A stretch of 64,000 bases of DNA, taken from Bacillota bacterium. GTDB taxonomy: Bacteria > Bacillota > Clostridia > Acetivibrionales > DSM-1351. Of this stretch, positions 35,485 through 44,278 are shown in pieces; the stretch's first letter is position 1; every line of letters begins with the position of its first letter. A program made the translations under genes and the position numbers. Below the pieces are notes generated by a model, which searched no databases, was not told where the DNA came from, and worked only from the letters and a program-made list of their open reading frames with translations. The DNA lies in contig JAEYTP010000083.1 of assembly GCA_023433945.1 (NCBI GenBank), forward strand, positions 1 to 64,000, given 5' to 3'.

Positions 35485-36454
35485 ATTCGTTATTATCTTC
35501 CTTCTGACATAACATAATTGTTTGATCAAATCTTGAAAACACAGTATTATACTGGATATTATTTGTGATGCAAAGTTCTTTTTCAAGAAGAAGATCATAT
35601 AGAATTGATGCAGAATCTGCACCTGCCATCATACTAAGAGGACTACCTCCACCGAAGCGTGCATTAATTTCTATAAAATAATATTTATTATTAGTGTTAC
35701 TCTTTATGGCCTGTATTGTTATAGGACCAGTAGACTTAAGCTCCTTGCAAATCATTTTTGAGAAATTTATAAGCTCTAGGTCATGAACTATTTTGCTTTT
35801 CAATACTTCACCACTTCTAGTTGCTAACCTGATTCTAGGAGTAATATAAATTGGATTGCCATCAAAATCAGAAAATATATCAATGGAGTACTCTGTTCCA
35901 ATTATGTAGTCTTGTATTATACAATTTGGTATATAATCCTTGAAAAAGTCTAATTCTCTCTTCGAATTTATCTTAAATGTGTTAATACTTGAGCTACCGT
36001 TTGATGGTTTCGCAAAACAAGGGAAATCAATATTATCGATTTCTTTTGCTAAATATGTAGCAGGAGTATCTAAACCCAAAGACTTAAAAAATTTATACGT
36101 TAAATACTTATTCTGTGACAATTGTACAGTGTAGCCATTTGTAACTAATAACTTTGTCCCAATTGCTTCAAATCTATTAGCATTTTCAGTTAACAACTCT
36201 AACTCTGTATCAATGGTAGGAATTATTATTGATACTTCTTGATCAATACACAACTGTAAAAGGGCATCAATATATAATTTATCCTTCAATGCTGGAAGAA
36301 TAAAATGGCTATCTCCATAGTATAAAGCTGGAGCAAGAGGGGACATATCACTACATACAATATTACCCTGTATATTCTTAGCGGCTTTTGCCTTCTGAAA
36401 CTGTTGGACCAGTTCTACACGCCTTCCAACACATGTAAATAAAATATTTATCAT
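35471..36454 (-). CDS. ATP-grasp ligase-like protein
   Basis: 327 aa. The N-terminal Rossmann-like part INILFTCVGRRVELVQQFQ (2-20) and the central ATP-grasp fold with FPCFAKPSNGSSSINTFKI (about 148-166), IQDYIIGTEYSIDIFSD and the metal site FIEINARFGGGSPLSMMAG (about 260-278) match the carbamoyl-phosphate-synthase-like ATP-grasp group. Such enzymes join a carboxylate to an amine with ATP. In this operon, between a sugar aminotransferase and a PglC-like transferase, it could attach an amino acid or other acid to the new amino group of the sugar. That role is inference. Confidence 0.85.
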   Translation of the reverse strand: MINILFTCVGRRVELVQQFQKAKAAKNIQGNIVCSDMSPLAPALYYGDSHFILPALKDKLYIDALLQLCIDQEVSIIIPTIDTELELLTENANRFEAIGTKLLVTNGYTVQLSQNKYLTYKFFKSLGLDTPATYLAKEIDNIDFPCFAKPSNGSSSINTFKINSKRELDFFKDYIPNCIIQDYIIGTEYSIDIFSDFDGNPIYITPRIRLATRSGEVLKSKIVHDLELINFSKMICKELKSTGPITIQAIKSNTNNKYYFIEINARFGGGSPLSMMAGADSASILYDLLLEKELCITNNIQYNTVFSRFDQTIMLCQKEDNNEYEKI

Positions 36455-37077
36455 ATAGTCTCCTTATTTGAACTACCAGTAAAAACAGGCATAGTTTCTG
36501 ATGAAGAATTGTTAATATCCTTCTTCATCAAGACCTTTTTTACAGTGGCAATTAATATTTTAACATCTACCAAAAAGCTTATATTTTCAACATACCATAA
36601 GTCTAGCGTAAATCTACTTTCCCAATCAATAGCGTTTCTTCCGTTCACCTGAGCCCAGCCTGTAATTCCAGGGAGTACATCGTGCCTTCTCATTTGCTCT
36701 GGTGTATAATACTCTAAATATTGTACTAGCAAAGGTCTAGGGCCGATAAAGCTCATCTCACCCTTTATAATGTTGATTAATTGAGGAAGCTCATCAATAC
36801 TTAACTGCCTAAATATGTTCCCAAGCTTTGTAATTCTTTGCACATCAGGTAGTAGTTGACCGTTTGAATCGGTTTCCATTGTCATTGTTCTTAGTTTATA
36901 TATGCTAAAAATTTGCCCATGTTTACCGGGACGCAGCTGTTTAAAAAATATAGGTCCTTTTGTAGTCAACTTTGTCAGCAACATAGCTAATAAGAGAAAT
37001 GGACTTGAAAACGTAAGTATTATTATTGCAAAGAAAATATCCAACATATGTTTAATGATGTTTTTATATATTTTCAT
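36451..37077 (-). CDS. Undecaprenyl-phosphate sugar-1-phosphate transferase (PglC-like)
   Basis: 208 aa, the compact monotopic form. One re-entrant membrane helix at about 5-35, then FKQLRPGKHGQIFSIYKLRTM (about 45-65), LSIDELPQLINIIKGEMSFIGPRPLL (about 92-117) with the catalytic Asp-Glu pair, and PGITGWAQVNGRNAIDWESRF. It moves a sugar-1-phosphate from UDP-sugar to undecaprenyl phosphate, which starts glycan assembly on the inner membrane face. First gene of the minus-strand operon, with ATGA-type overlap to the ATP-grasp gene and GGAG before its ATG. Confidence 0.94.
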   Translation of the reverse strand: MKIYKNIIKHMLDIFFAIIILTFSSPFLLLAMLLTKLTTKGPIFFKQLRPGKHGQIFSIYKLRTMTMETDSNGQLLPDVQRITKLGNIFRQLSIDELPQLINIIKGEMSFIGPRPLLVQYLEYYTPEQMRRHDVLPGITGWAQVNGRNAIDWESRFTLDLWYVENISFLVDVKILIATVKKVLMKKDINNSSSETMPVFTGSSNKETI

Positions 37078-37115
37078 CTAATATGAGTATCTCCTTTGTA
37101 AAATTTATCAATATT

Positions 37116-37144
37116 ATGATACACCTAATCTAAGTTATATACAA
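37116..37144 (-). promoter_or_regulatory. Promoter of the minus-strand sugar operon
   Basis: On the minus strand TTGTAT (37139-37144), 17 bases, TATCAT (37116-37121). Confidence 0.55.
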
Positions 37145-37211
37145 TACTGGACCACTACATACACCTTACATAAGAACTATAAAGGCACAAAAAAACTTCC
37201 ACCTATTAATT

Positions 37212-37225
37212 ATTACTGGTATAAT
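37212..37225 (+). promoter_or_regulatory. Extended -10 promoter element of the PglF-like gene
   Basis: TATAAT at 37220-37225 directly preceded by TGG (extended -10); no clear -35 at the standard distance. Confidence 0.45.
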
Positions 37226-37277
37226 TATCTCAGGGTTTTCTGGTATAAACAAATACAACCATGCGAGGTTATTTATA

Positions 37278-39119
37278 ATGCAATATAAAATAAGAGCTTT
37301 CTTGCTAGTATTATTTGATTTAGTATTAATAAGTTTTGGTTTTCTATTTACATACCTTCTCAGATTTGAGTGGAACTTTAATAGTATTCCTCAAGATTTT
37401 GTCAACCAAATTCCAAAATTAATGATTGTTTCGTGTGTAGTCAAAATCACTACATACTTCATTCTCCGCCTATATTCCAGCTTGTGGAGATACGCAGGGG
37501 TATACGAGCTTAGCAAGATTTTATTGGCTTCGTTTATCAGCAATGTAATTATGCTAGGATACATATTTATTTCGCAGACAGCTGTTCCGCGTAGTATTTT
37601 TATTATGACCTTCTTTATTGACTGCTTCATGATTGGCGGAATACGTATGGGCTATAGAGTGTTTAGAAGAGTTGCCCGTGGCGATATACTCATGATGAAG
37701 AACAACAAAAAGGTTATGCTTATTGGTGCCGGTGATGCAGGGGCATCCCTTATAAATGAGTATAAAATGCATCCGGAGCTTAAATGTACACCAGTAGCAT
37801 TAATCGATGACAACCATGGTAAGGTTGGCAAGAAGCTCAATGGAATACCTGTTGTTGGAACCAGGGCAGATATCGTGAGGGAAGCGGAAGAAAAGCAAAT
37901 TGATGAAATAATTATTGCAATACCTTCGGCAACTCCCAAGACCATAAACGAGCTCTATACTATTTGCTCCAATACTCGCTGCAAGGTAAAAATTCTGCCA
38001 TCCCTTTCTCAGCTGATAGATGAGACTGTTTCAGTGCAAAAAATAAGAGATGTAAATATAGAGGACTTATTAGGTCGTGATCCGGTAAGTCTTGAAAACT
38101 CAGAGATAGGCGAACTATTGAAGGGTAAAACTGTTCTGGTAACCGGTGGGGGAGGTTCTATTGGTTCAGAGCTGTGCAGACAGATAGCTACCTTTTCACC
38201 AAAGCAGATCATTATTTTGGACAATTACGAAAACAATGCATATGATATCCAAAATGAGCTTACAAAGAATCATCCTAGCCTCAATCTCACAACTATCATT
38301 GCAAATATTCGTGAGAAGACAAGGCTTGAATACATATTTAAACAATACAGACCCAACATAGTGTTCCATGCAGCTGCTCACAAGCATGTACCTCTCATGG
38401 AAGCAAATCCTACAGAGGCTATAAAAAACAATGTATTTGGGACATTAAATGTCGCAGAATGTGCGGACAAGTTCTCGGTTGAGAGATTTGTCATGATATC
38501 AACCGATAAGGCAGTTAACCCAACCAACATCATGGGGGCTACAAAGAGAATTGCGGAGATGATAATTCAGGCATTTGACAAGCAGAGTAAAACTGAGTTT
38601 GTAGCCGTAAGATTTGGAAACGTATTAGGAAGCAATGGAAGTGTAATTCCATTATTCAAGAAGCAGATAGAGCAGGGCGGTCCTGTAACAGTCACCGACC
38701 CTGAGATTATCAGATACTTCATGACCATCCCTGAAGCGGTGCAGCTGGTTTTACAGGCAGGCGCTATGGCTGAGGGCGGTGAAATATTTGTACTGGATAT
38801 GGGTGAGCCTGTCAAGATTTATGATTTAGCTAGAAACTTGATAAAACTTTCAGGCTTTGAGCCAGGTGTAGATATTCAGATAGAGTTTACAGGCTTACGC
38901 CCAGGGGAGAAGCTTTATGAAGAGCTGCTACTAGCAGAAGAGGGCGTTGAGGCCACCCAAAATAATAAGATTTATGTTGCAAAGCCATTGCATACAGACC
39001 TTGCCATGTTAAAGAGAGAAATTGATTGCTTGAAAGACATAATAATGACAAATGCCGATGATGCGAGAGAGTATATCAAAGTTATAGTACCAAACTACAA
39101 GTGCGCAGGGGGTAATTAA
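37278..39119 (+). CDS. Membrane nucleotide-sugar 4,6-dehydratase (PglF/CapD/WbpM-like)
   Basis: 613 aa. Four N-terminal membrane spans (to about residue 125), a first Rossmann-like domain beginning VMLIGAGDAGASLINEY, and a C-terminal SDR domain with VLVTGGGGSIGSELCRQI, FHAAAHKHVPLMEANP and the active-site STDKAVNPTNIMGATKR region. As in this long family the usual SDR Tyr is replaced (here Met in TNIMGATK). Members convert UDP-GlcNAc to UDP-4-keto-6-deoxy sugar. It would feed the PglE-like aminotransferase at 33645. GAGG lies 9 bases before the ATG. Confidence 0.93.
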   Translation: MQYKIRAFLLVLFDLVLISFGFLFTYLLRFEWNFNSIPQDFVNQIPKLMIVSCVVKITTYFILRLYSSLWRYAGVYELSKILLASFISNVIMLGYIFISQTAVPRSIFIMTFFIDCFMIGGIRMGYRVFRRVARGDILMMKNNKKVMLIGAGDAGASLINEYKMHPELKCTPVALIDDNHGKVGKKLNGIPVVGTRADIVREAEEKQIDEIIIAIPSATPKTINELYTICSNTRCKVKILPSLSQLIDETVSVQKIRDVNIEDLLGRDPVSLENSEIGELLKGKTVLVTGGGGSIGSELCRQIATFSPKQIIILDNYENNAYDIQNELTKNHPSLNLTTIIANIREKTRLEYIFKQYRPNIVFHAAAHKHVPLMEANPTEAIKNNVFGTLNVAECADKFSVERFVMISTDKAVNPTNIMGATKRIAEMIIQAFDKQSKTEFVAVRFGNVLGSNGSVIPLFKKQIEQGGPVTVTDPEIIRYFMTIPEAVQLVLQAGAMAEGGEIFVLDMGEPVKIYDLARNLIKLSGFEPGVDIQIEFTGLRPGEKLYEELLLAEEGVEATQNNKIYVAKPLHTDLAMLKREIDCLKDIIMTNADDAREYIKVIVPNYKCAGGN

Positions 39120-39179
39120 GCTTGAAGTTGAATTAATAGTATAGAGACATAGATTTGTTAAATCAGGAGGATATTTTCT

Positions 39180-40280
39180 ATGAATAGATACGCCGTTATT
39201 CTTGCAGGCGGAGGGGGCACAAGGTTTTGGCCACTCAGCAGGCAGAATTCACCCAAACAGTTATTGAATCTTAGCGGCAATGACATTATGATAAATGAAA
39301 CAATTTCAAGGCTTGAAGGGATAGTGCCCATCAATAATACTTTCATAGTAACTGGCGAAGCTCAGGCTGCCTCCCTAAAAAGCATGATATCCGACAGTCT
39401 GCCCAAACAAAATATTATTTGCGAACCGGTTGGGAGAAATACGGCACCCTGCATCCTTTATTCTGCTATGCTGCTTGAGCGGTATCATGGTGAAGGTGTG
39501 ATGTGCATTTTACCTTCTGACCATTTCATCGAGAATATTGCACATATGCAGCACACACTCAGCAAGAGTATGGAGATGGCAGAACAAAGCGATAGTCTTA
39601 TTACTATAGGAATCAAACCGACATTCGCTGCAACGGGCTATGGATACATATGCTTTGACAAGAGCGAAGAGAACAATGGATTTTATGCGGTAGAAGATTT
39701 TGTAGAGAAGCCATCCTATAAAGTTGCCGAGCATTATTTCAGAAGCGGACAGTATCTCTGGAACAGCGGTATGTTCATCTGGAAAACCTCTGTGATAATT
39801 GAAAGCTTCAGAAGATTTTTACCCAAGATGTATGACAAGATGCAAGAGATTATGGAAAGCATGCCAGATGTCAATTATGTTGGGGAAGCTCAAGCTACAC
39901 AGGCTTCAGATAGCAAGATAAACCATCTCTATCCGCAGCTTCAGAGTATCTCTATTGATTTCGGTATCATGGAGCGAGCTGACAATGTATTGGTTATTCC
40001 CGGTGACTTTGGCTGGAATGATGTTGGAAGCTGGGACTCACTAGGTGCCATATTCAAGCCCGACGAGAATGGCAACATAATAAAGGCTGAGCATATCGGC
40101 ATAGACACCAAAAACTGCATTGTATACGGAAACGGTAGACTCATCTCCACGATTGGCTTAGAGAGCCTGATAGTAGTCAATACCGATGATGCCTTGCTGA
40201 TTTGTCCAAAGTCCAGGGCTCAGGACGTAAAGACAATAGTGGAAAAGCTCAAGCAGGATGGAAAGGGAGACTTGCTGTAG
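39180..40280 (+). CDS. manC: Mannose-1-phosphate guanylyltransferase
   Basis: 366 aa, the short form with only the pyrophosphorylase domain and no C-terminal cupin (phosphomannose isomerase) domain. The signature ILAGGGGTRFWPLSRQNSPKQ starts at residue 7. EPVGRNTAPCI and the substrate segments VEDFVEKPSYKVAEHYFRSG, WNSGMFIW and FGWNDVGSWDSLG are intact. It produces GDP-mannose, the substrate of Gmd at 19916. AGGAGG precedes the ATG; it follows the PglF-like gene by 60 bases and is probably co-transcribed. Confidence 0.95.
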   Translation: MNRYAVILAGGGGTRFWPLSRQNSPKQLLNLSGNDIMINETISRLEGIVPINNTFIVTGEAQAASLKSMISDSLPKQNIICEPVGRNTAPCILYSAMLLERYHGEGVMCILPSDHFIENIAHMQHTLSKSMEMAEQSDSLITIGIKPTFAATGYGYICFDKSEENNGFYAVEDFVEKPSYKVAEHYFRSGQYLWNSGMFIWKTSVIIESFRRFLPKMYDKMQEIMESMPDVNYVGEAQATQASDSKINHLYPQLQSISIDFGIMERADNVLVIPGDFGWNDVGSWDSLGAIFKPDENGNIIKAEHIGIDTKNCIVYGNGRLISTIGLESLIVVNTDDALLICPKSRAQDVKTIVEKLKQDGKGDLL

Positions 40281-40443
40281 AGCGATATACAAAAGTAGAT
40301 TTTGCTTTCTCAAGTTATATCAAAGTTGTTATAAAACTCACTAGTTACAAAACTTTTGTTATAAATTTTTTTATGTTTGCTAGTTATGAAATTTATTAGT
40401 TTTAAAGCTTATTATTAATATATATAAGTGCAGGAGGTAATCC
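40281..40443 (+). repeat. AT-rich gap with degenerate CTAGTTA repeats
   Basis: The motif CTAGTTAYRAAA occurs twice (near 40341 and 40379) about 38-39 bp apart, with a weaker related AAGTTATATCAAA before them. No terminator or promoter stands out. Weak compared with the other arrays. Confidence 0.4.
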
Positions 40444-41382
40444 ATGCTTAACCCAAAATCAAAAATATTTGTTGCAGGACACCGTGGCCTTGTCGGGTCA
40501 GCTATTGTTAGAAGACTTGAAAAGGATGGCTGCAGCAATTTTGTCAATAGAACACATTCCGAGTTAGACCTTACAAACCAGGTAGCGGTAAATGAGTTTT
40601 TCTCTGCTGAAAGGCCTGAATACGTATTTCTGGCGGCAGCAAAGGTAGGCGGCATTTATGCCAACAACACCTACCCGGCAGATTTCATCATGCAGAACGA
40701 GCTGATTCAGTGCAATGTCATAAATGCCGCACATAAGTACAACGTAAATAAGCTTTTGTTCCTGGGCAGCTCTTGCATTTATCCCAAGTTATGTCCTCAA
40801 CCCATAAAGGAGGAGTATCTTCTGACGGGTGCACTTGAACCTACCAACGAAGCTTATGCTTTAGCAAAGATTTCAGGGCTCAAGATGTGTCAGTTCTATA
40901 ATGCACAATACAAAACAAACTTCATAAGCACTATGCCCACAAACCTATATGGGCCAAACGATAACTTTGATTTAAATAATTCTCACGTACTGCCAGCGCT
41001 CATGAGAAAGTTCCATGAAGCCAAAATTAATAATGCAAAGGAAGTAGTGCTTTGGGGTACAGGTACTCCACTAAGAGAATTTTTGCATGTTGATGATTTG
41101 GCGGATGCATGTGTTTATCTGATGAATAACTATAACGGCAATGATTTCTTCAATGTCGGAACAGGCAAAGAGGTTACTATTCTTGAGCTTGCTCAAATAA
41201 TAAAAAGGGTAGTTGGGTATGATGGTCAGATTGTACTAGACAGTACCAAGCCCGATGGAACTCCTAGAAAGCTGCTTGATGTCAGCAGACTGGAGCGTGC
41301 AGGATGGAAGGCCTCAATACAGTTAGAGGATGGAATAGCCAGCACATATGACTGGTTTCTATCCAATTATTGCGGCCAATAG
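40444..41382 (+). CDS. fcl: GDP-L-fucose synthase
   Basis: 312 aa. It epimerises and reduces GDP-4-keto-6-deoxymannose (from Gmd) to GDP-L-fucose. The NADP loop is VAGHRGLVGSAIVRRL (about 9-24), LAAAKVGGIYANNTYPADFI is the family's substrate segment, GSSCIYPK gives the catalytic Ser and Cys, and NEAYALAKISGLKM the Tyr/Lys pair. CAGGAGG precedes the ATG. With manC just upstream and gmd about 20 kb away it completes GDP-fucose synthesis; the split suggests the cluster was assembled in blocks. Confidence 0.96.
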   Translation: MLNPKSKIFVAGHRGLVGSAIVRRLEKDGCSNFVNRTHSELDLTNQVAVNEFFSAERPEYVFLAAAKVGGIYANNTYPADFIMQNELIQCNVINAAHKYNVNKLLFLGSSCIYPKLCPQPIKEEYLLTGALEPTNEAYALAKISGLKMCQFYNAQYKTNFISTMPTNLYGPNDNFDLNNSHVLPALMRKFHEAKINNAKEVVLWGTGTPLREFLHVDDLADACVYLMNNYNGNDFFNVGTGKEVTILELAQIIKRVVGYDGQIVLDSTKPDGTPRKLLDVSRLERAGWKASIQLEDGIASTYDWFLSNYCGQ

Positions 41383-41537
41383 TAGAACTCAAAAATGCCC
41401 CTAAAATTTATCACAATACCATGCAACCTTTTTCAGTTAATTTACGTCTAAGTTACAAAAATACTTCTGGTTTAATCAAACCGTAATAAAGGCACAGAAA
41501 ATTACCAAAATATTAATTTTTCTTTACGAGGAATTAA

Positions 41538-41546
41538 TGGTATAAT
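41538..41546 (+). promoter_or_regulatory. Extended -10 promoter of the wal operon
   Basis: TATAAT at 41541-41546 preceded by TGG. The -35 region is T-rich without a clear hexamer. Confidence 0.5.
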
Positions 41547-41594
41547 CCAATTTAGATATATAAAAGCAATAAATAGTGTTAGGGGTGTCGTATT

Positions 41595-42290
41595 TTGAGT
41601 AAAAAGATATTAATTGTTGATGATGAAAAAAATATAGCTGATATTTTGAGGTTCAATCTTAAGAAGGAAGGCTATGATACAATTGAAGCCTATGACGGTG
41701 AGCAAGCTATAGAATTGGCATTATCCCAAAATCCTGACTTGATTCTATTGGATATTATGCTTCCAAAGATGGACGGTTTCACTGTTTGCAGAAAACTCAG
41801 GCAAACTCTTTCAACTCCTATCCTGATGCTTACAGCAAAGGAAGAAGAAGTGGATAAAGTGTTGGGACTAGAACTTGGAGCGGATGATTATATAACAAAG
41901 CCGTTCAGTCCGAGAGAGCTTATGGCTCGTGTAAAGGCTAATCTAAGAAGGCTTACACCACCTGAAACTCCTGTAGGAGAACAATCACATGTAAATAAAT
42001 ACGGAGACCTTATCATTGATGTTGACCGTTATGAGGTTAGAAGAGATGATGAAGTTATTGAGTTGACCCTTAGAGAGTTTGAGCTGGTCAAATTCCTTGC
42101 CGCTCAACAGGGAACTATATTTTCAAGAGAAACCTTGCTTGAGAAGGTTTGGGGATATGAATACTATGGTGATGTCAGAACAGTTGATGTTACTGTGAGA
42201 AGAGTTAGAGAAAAGCTAGAGCAGGATCCCGCAGTACCTCAATACATTATTACTAAGCGCGGTGTAGGGTATTATTTTAACAAATTCTAA
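41595..42290 (+). CDS. walR: Essential cell-wall response regulator WalR (YycF)
   Basis: 231 aa, OmpR family. Receiver domain 1-120 with acidic pocket Asp9-Asp10-Glu11, phosphoacceptor Asp53 in LLDIMLPKMDG, and KPFSPRELMARV. The C-terminal winged helix covers about 130-230 (LTLREFELVKFLAAQ, then VWGYEYYGDVRTVDVTVRRVREKLE, then RGVGYYF), very close to other WalR proteins. TTG start with AGGGGTG upstream. Gene order walR-walK-(x)-walH-walI-murA-walJ supports the name. The system controls peptidoglycan hydrolases and growth of the wall. Confidence 0.95.
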   Translation: MSKKILIVDDEKNIADILRFNLKKEGYDTIEAYDGEQAIELALSQNPDLILLDIMLPKMDGFTVCRKLRQTLSTPILMLTAKEEEVDKVLGLELGADDYITKPFSPRELMARVKANLRRLTPPETPVGEQSHVNKYGDLIIDVDRYEVRRDDEVIELTLREFELVKFLAAQQGTIFSRETLLEKVWGYEYYGDVRTVDVTVRRVREKLEQDPAVPQYIITKRGVGYYFNKF

Positions 42291-42322
42291 TATCTAAAAG
42301 TTGAAAGGAAAATGCCGTTGCT

Positions 42323-44161
42323 ATGAGGTTTTGGAGGCGTTTTGTAAGATTACTGCGAAGCCTGCAGTGGAAGTTAGTTTATATATTTATATCAATGTGT
42401 GCTGTTTTGGTGGTGGTTGTATATGTAGTAATAAACTCCGGACTAAGTACTATATATTACGACAGCTTCAAGACTGAGATCACCAATGGTTATAAGAATT
42501 GGGAATTATATCGTATAGTAAATAATACACCTATTTCCAATGAGGAGCTCATTAGCTGTTTCAAGGAAAAGGGCGACGACAAGAGCTATTTTGGTGTACG
42601 AGAATACTTAAAGATGACTATTATAGATATTAGTGAGGATAATAAGCCAACCAGAAATATTCTATACTCATCAGACAAGCAGTTCTCGGAAACTCCCGAT
42701 AAGTTTGTAGAGAATTTATATTCAAACTCTGAAAATCTTATTTCAATATGGGCACAGAATAGCTTCAAGGAGAATAAGTCGCTTATAAAGGACGGGGACA
42801 ACCAATATTTTGAGTATATATTACAGCCTAAGAACAGGCCTGATATAGTATTCTATTTTGCTTACCAAAAGGAAGCCTGGAGTGATATATTATCAAAATT
42901 CAATAGCCTTATTTTCACCAGTGCAATTATTGCGGTGTTTTTATCGCTTGTTTTGGGATATCTGCTTTCCAAAACAATTACCTCTCCAATAATTAGCGTT
43001 ATGCACAAAGCAGAGAAGGTTGCAGAGGGGCAGTTTGACCAGCCTCTTGCTGTTAAGTCTGCGGATGAGATAGGAAACCTCACCAAGACATTCAACTACA
43101 TGGCACATGAGCTCAAAAAGACTCTAGTAGAGATATCCAGTGAAAAGAACAAGGTTGAAACCATCATAAATTATATGGCAGATGGTATAATGGCGTATGG
43201 CCTCGATGGCAGAGCAATACACGTTAATCCTGCTGCTCGCAAACTGTTTGGAGATGAAGCTGAGGATATGTCCTTTGCTGAATTTGCAAAAACGGTTGGT
43301 TTAAAAGTTAAGATAGAAGACATAGTTTATTTTGAAAACTCTCCTGTTAGCGAATCAGATGCAATAATAGACGATATGTATGTTAAGGTTTATTTTGCAG
43401 TGTTTACAGATACAAATAAAAAACCTGAGGGTATTATTGTGGTGCTCCATGACGTTACCGAGCAGCAAAAGCTAGAGGCAATGAGGCGTGAGTTTGTTGC
43501 AAATGTTTCTCATGAGCTTAGAACACCTATCACCTCAATCAAGAGTTACACTGAGACCCTTCTAGACGGGGCTGCTGAAGACAAGGAAACCACAGAGCGT
43601 TTTCTCGCTGTAATCAATTCAGAAGCAGATAGAATGACGCGTCTGGTAAAAGACCTCCTGCAATTATCACGATTGGATAACCAGCAAATGAACTGGAAGA
43701 TGCAGGGCATTTCGCTAGCAGCAATAACAAAGGAGATTGTTGAGAGAATGCAAATAGAAGCAGCTCAAAACAATCAAAAGCTAGAATGCTTTGTAATAGG
43801 TGATATCCCTATGATATCAGCAGATAAGGACAGATTGGAGCAGGTAATTGTCAACCTTATAAGTAATGCTCTCAAATACACCGCACCGGGTGGTAGTATC
43901 ACAGTGTATGTTGGCAAGCTATATAATGACGTCTATATCAAGGTTACTGACAATGGTATTGGAATCCCAAATGATGCATTGCCACGTGTATTTGAACGTT
44001 TTTATAGAGTGGATAAAGCAAGGTCTAGAGACATGGGAGGTACTGGATTGGGACTGGCGATTGCAAAAGAAATAATACAGGCACATGGCGGTTCAATAAG
44101 CATTGCGAGTGAATATGGAAAAGGTACTGAGGTAACAGCTAAGCTGCCTTCTGCAGTGTAA
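42323..44161 (+). CDS. walK: Sensor histidine kinase WalK (YycG)
   Basis: 612 aa. Span 1 at about 16-37, outside domain about 40-192, span 2 about 195-216, HAMP about 217-270, PAS about 278-380, dimerisation/phosphoacceptor with His397 in FVANVSHELRTPITSIKSY, and ATPase domain (VNLISNALKYTAPGG, DNGIGIPNDALPRVFERFYR, GGTGLGLAIAKEI). This is the WalK order. The ribosome site before the ATG at 42323 is weak, and translation may depend on coupling with walR 32 bases upstream. The extracellular PAS-like domain has no recognised ligand. Confidence 0.94.
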   Translation: MRFWRRFVRLLRSLQWKLVYIFISMCAVLVVVVYVVINSGLSTIYYDSFKTEITNGYKNWELYRIVNNTPISNEELISCFKEKGDDKSYFGVREYLKMTIIDISEDNKPTRNILYSSDKQFSETPDKFVENLYSNSENLISIWAQNSFKENKSLIKDGDNQYFEYILQPKNRPDIVFYFAYQKEAWSDILSKFNSLIFTSAIIAVFLSLVLGYLLSKTITSPIISVMHKAEKVAEGQFDQPLAVKSADEIGNLTKTFNYMAHELKKTLVEISSEKNKVETIINYMADGIMAYGLDGRAIHVNPAARKLFGDEAEDMSFAEFAKTVGLKVKIEDIVYFENSPVSESDAIIDDMYVKVYFAVFTDTNKKPEGIIVVLHDVTEQQKLEAMRREFVANVSHELRTPITSIKSYTETLLDGAAEDKETTERFLAVINSEADRMTRLVKDLLQLSRLDNQQMNWKMQGISLAAITKEIVERMQIEAAQNNQKLECFVIGDIPMISADKDRLEQVIVNLISNALKYTAPGGSITVYVGKLYNDVYIKVTDNGIGIPNDALPRVFERFYRVDKARSRDMGGTGLGLAIAKEIIQAHGGSISIASEYGKGTEVTAKLPSAV

Positions 44162-44278
44162 AGTTATTTTAAATGGGATGTAATGGACTTGTAACATATA
44201 ATATATTATAATTATATTAGAAATAGTTGGATTTACTTCTTTGTTGCTCAGCCAATAGGTTTCTTATGGGGTGAAAAA

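Noticed and set aside
17454..41382. Glycan cluster as a mobile island
   Set aside because: Gene content suggests block-wise assembly, but I found no integrase, transposase, tRNA-linked repeats or insertion sequence ends in or beside it.
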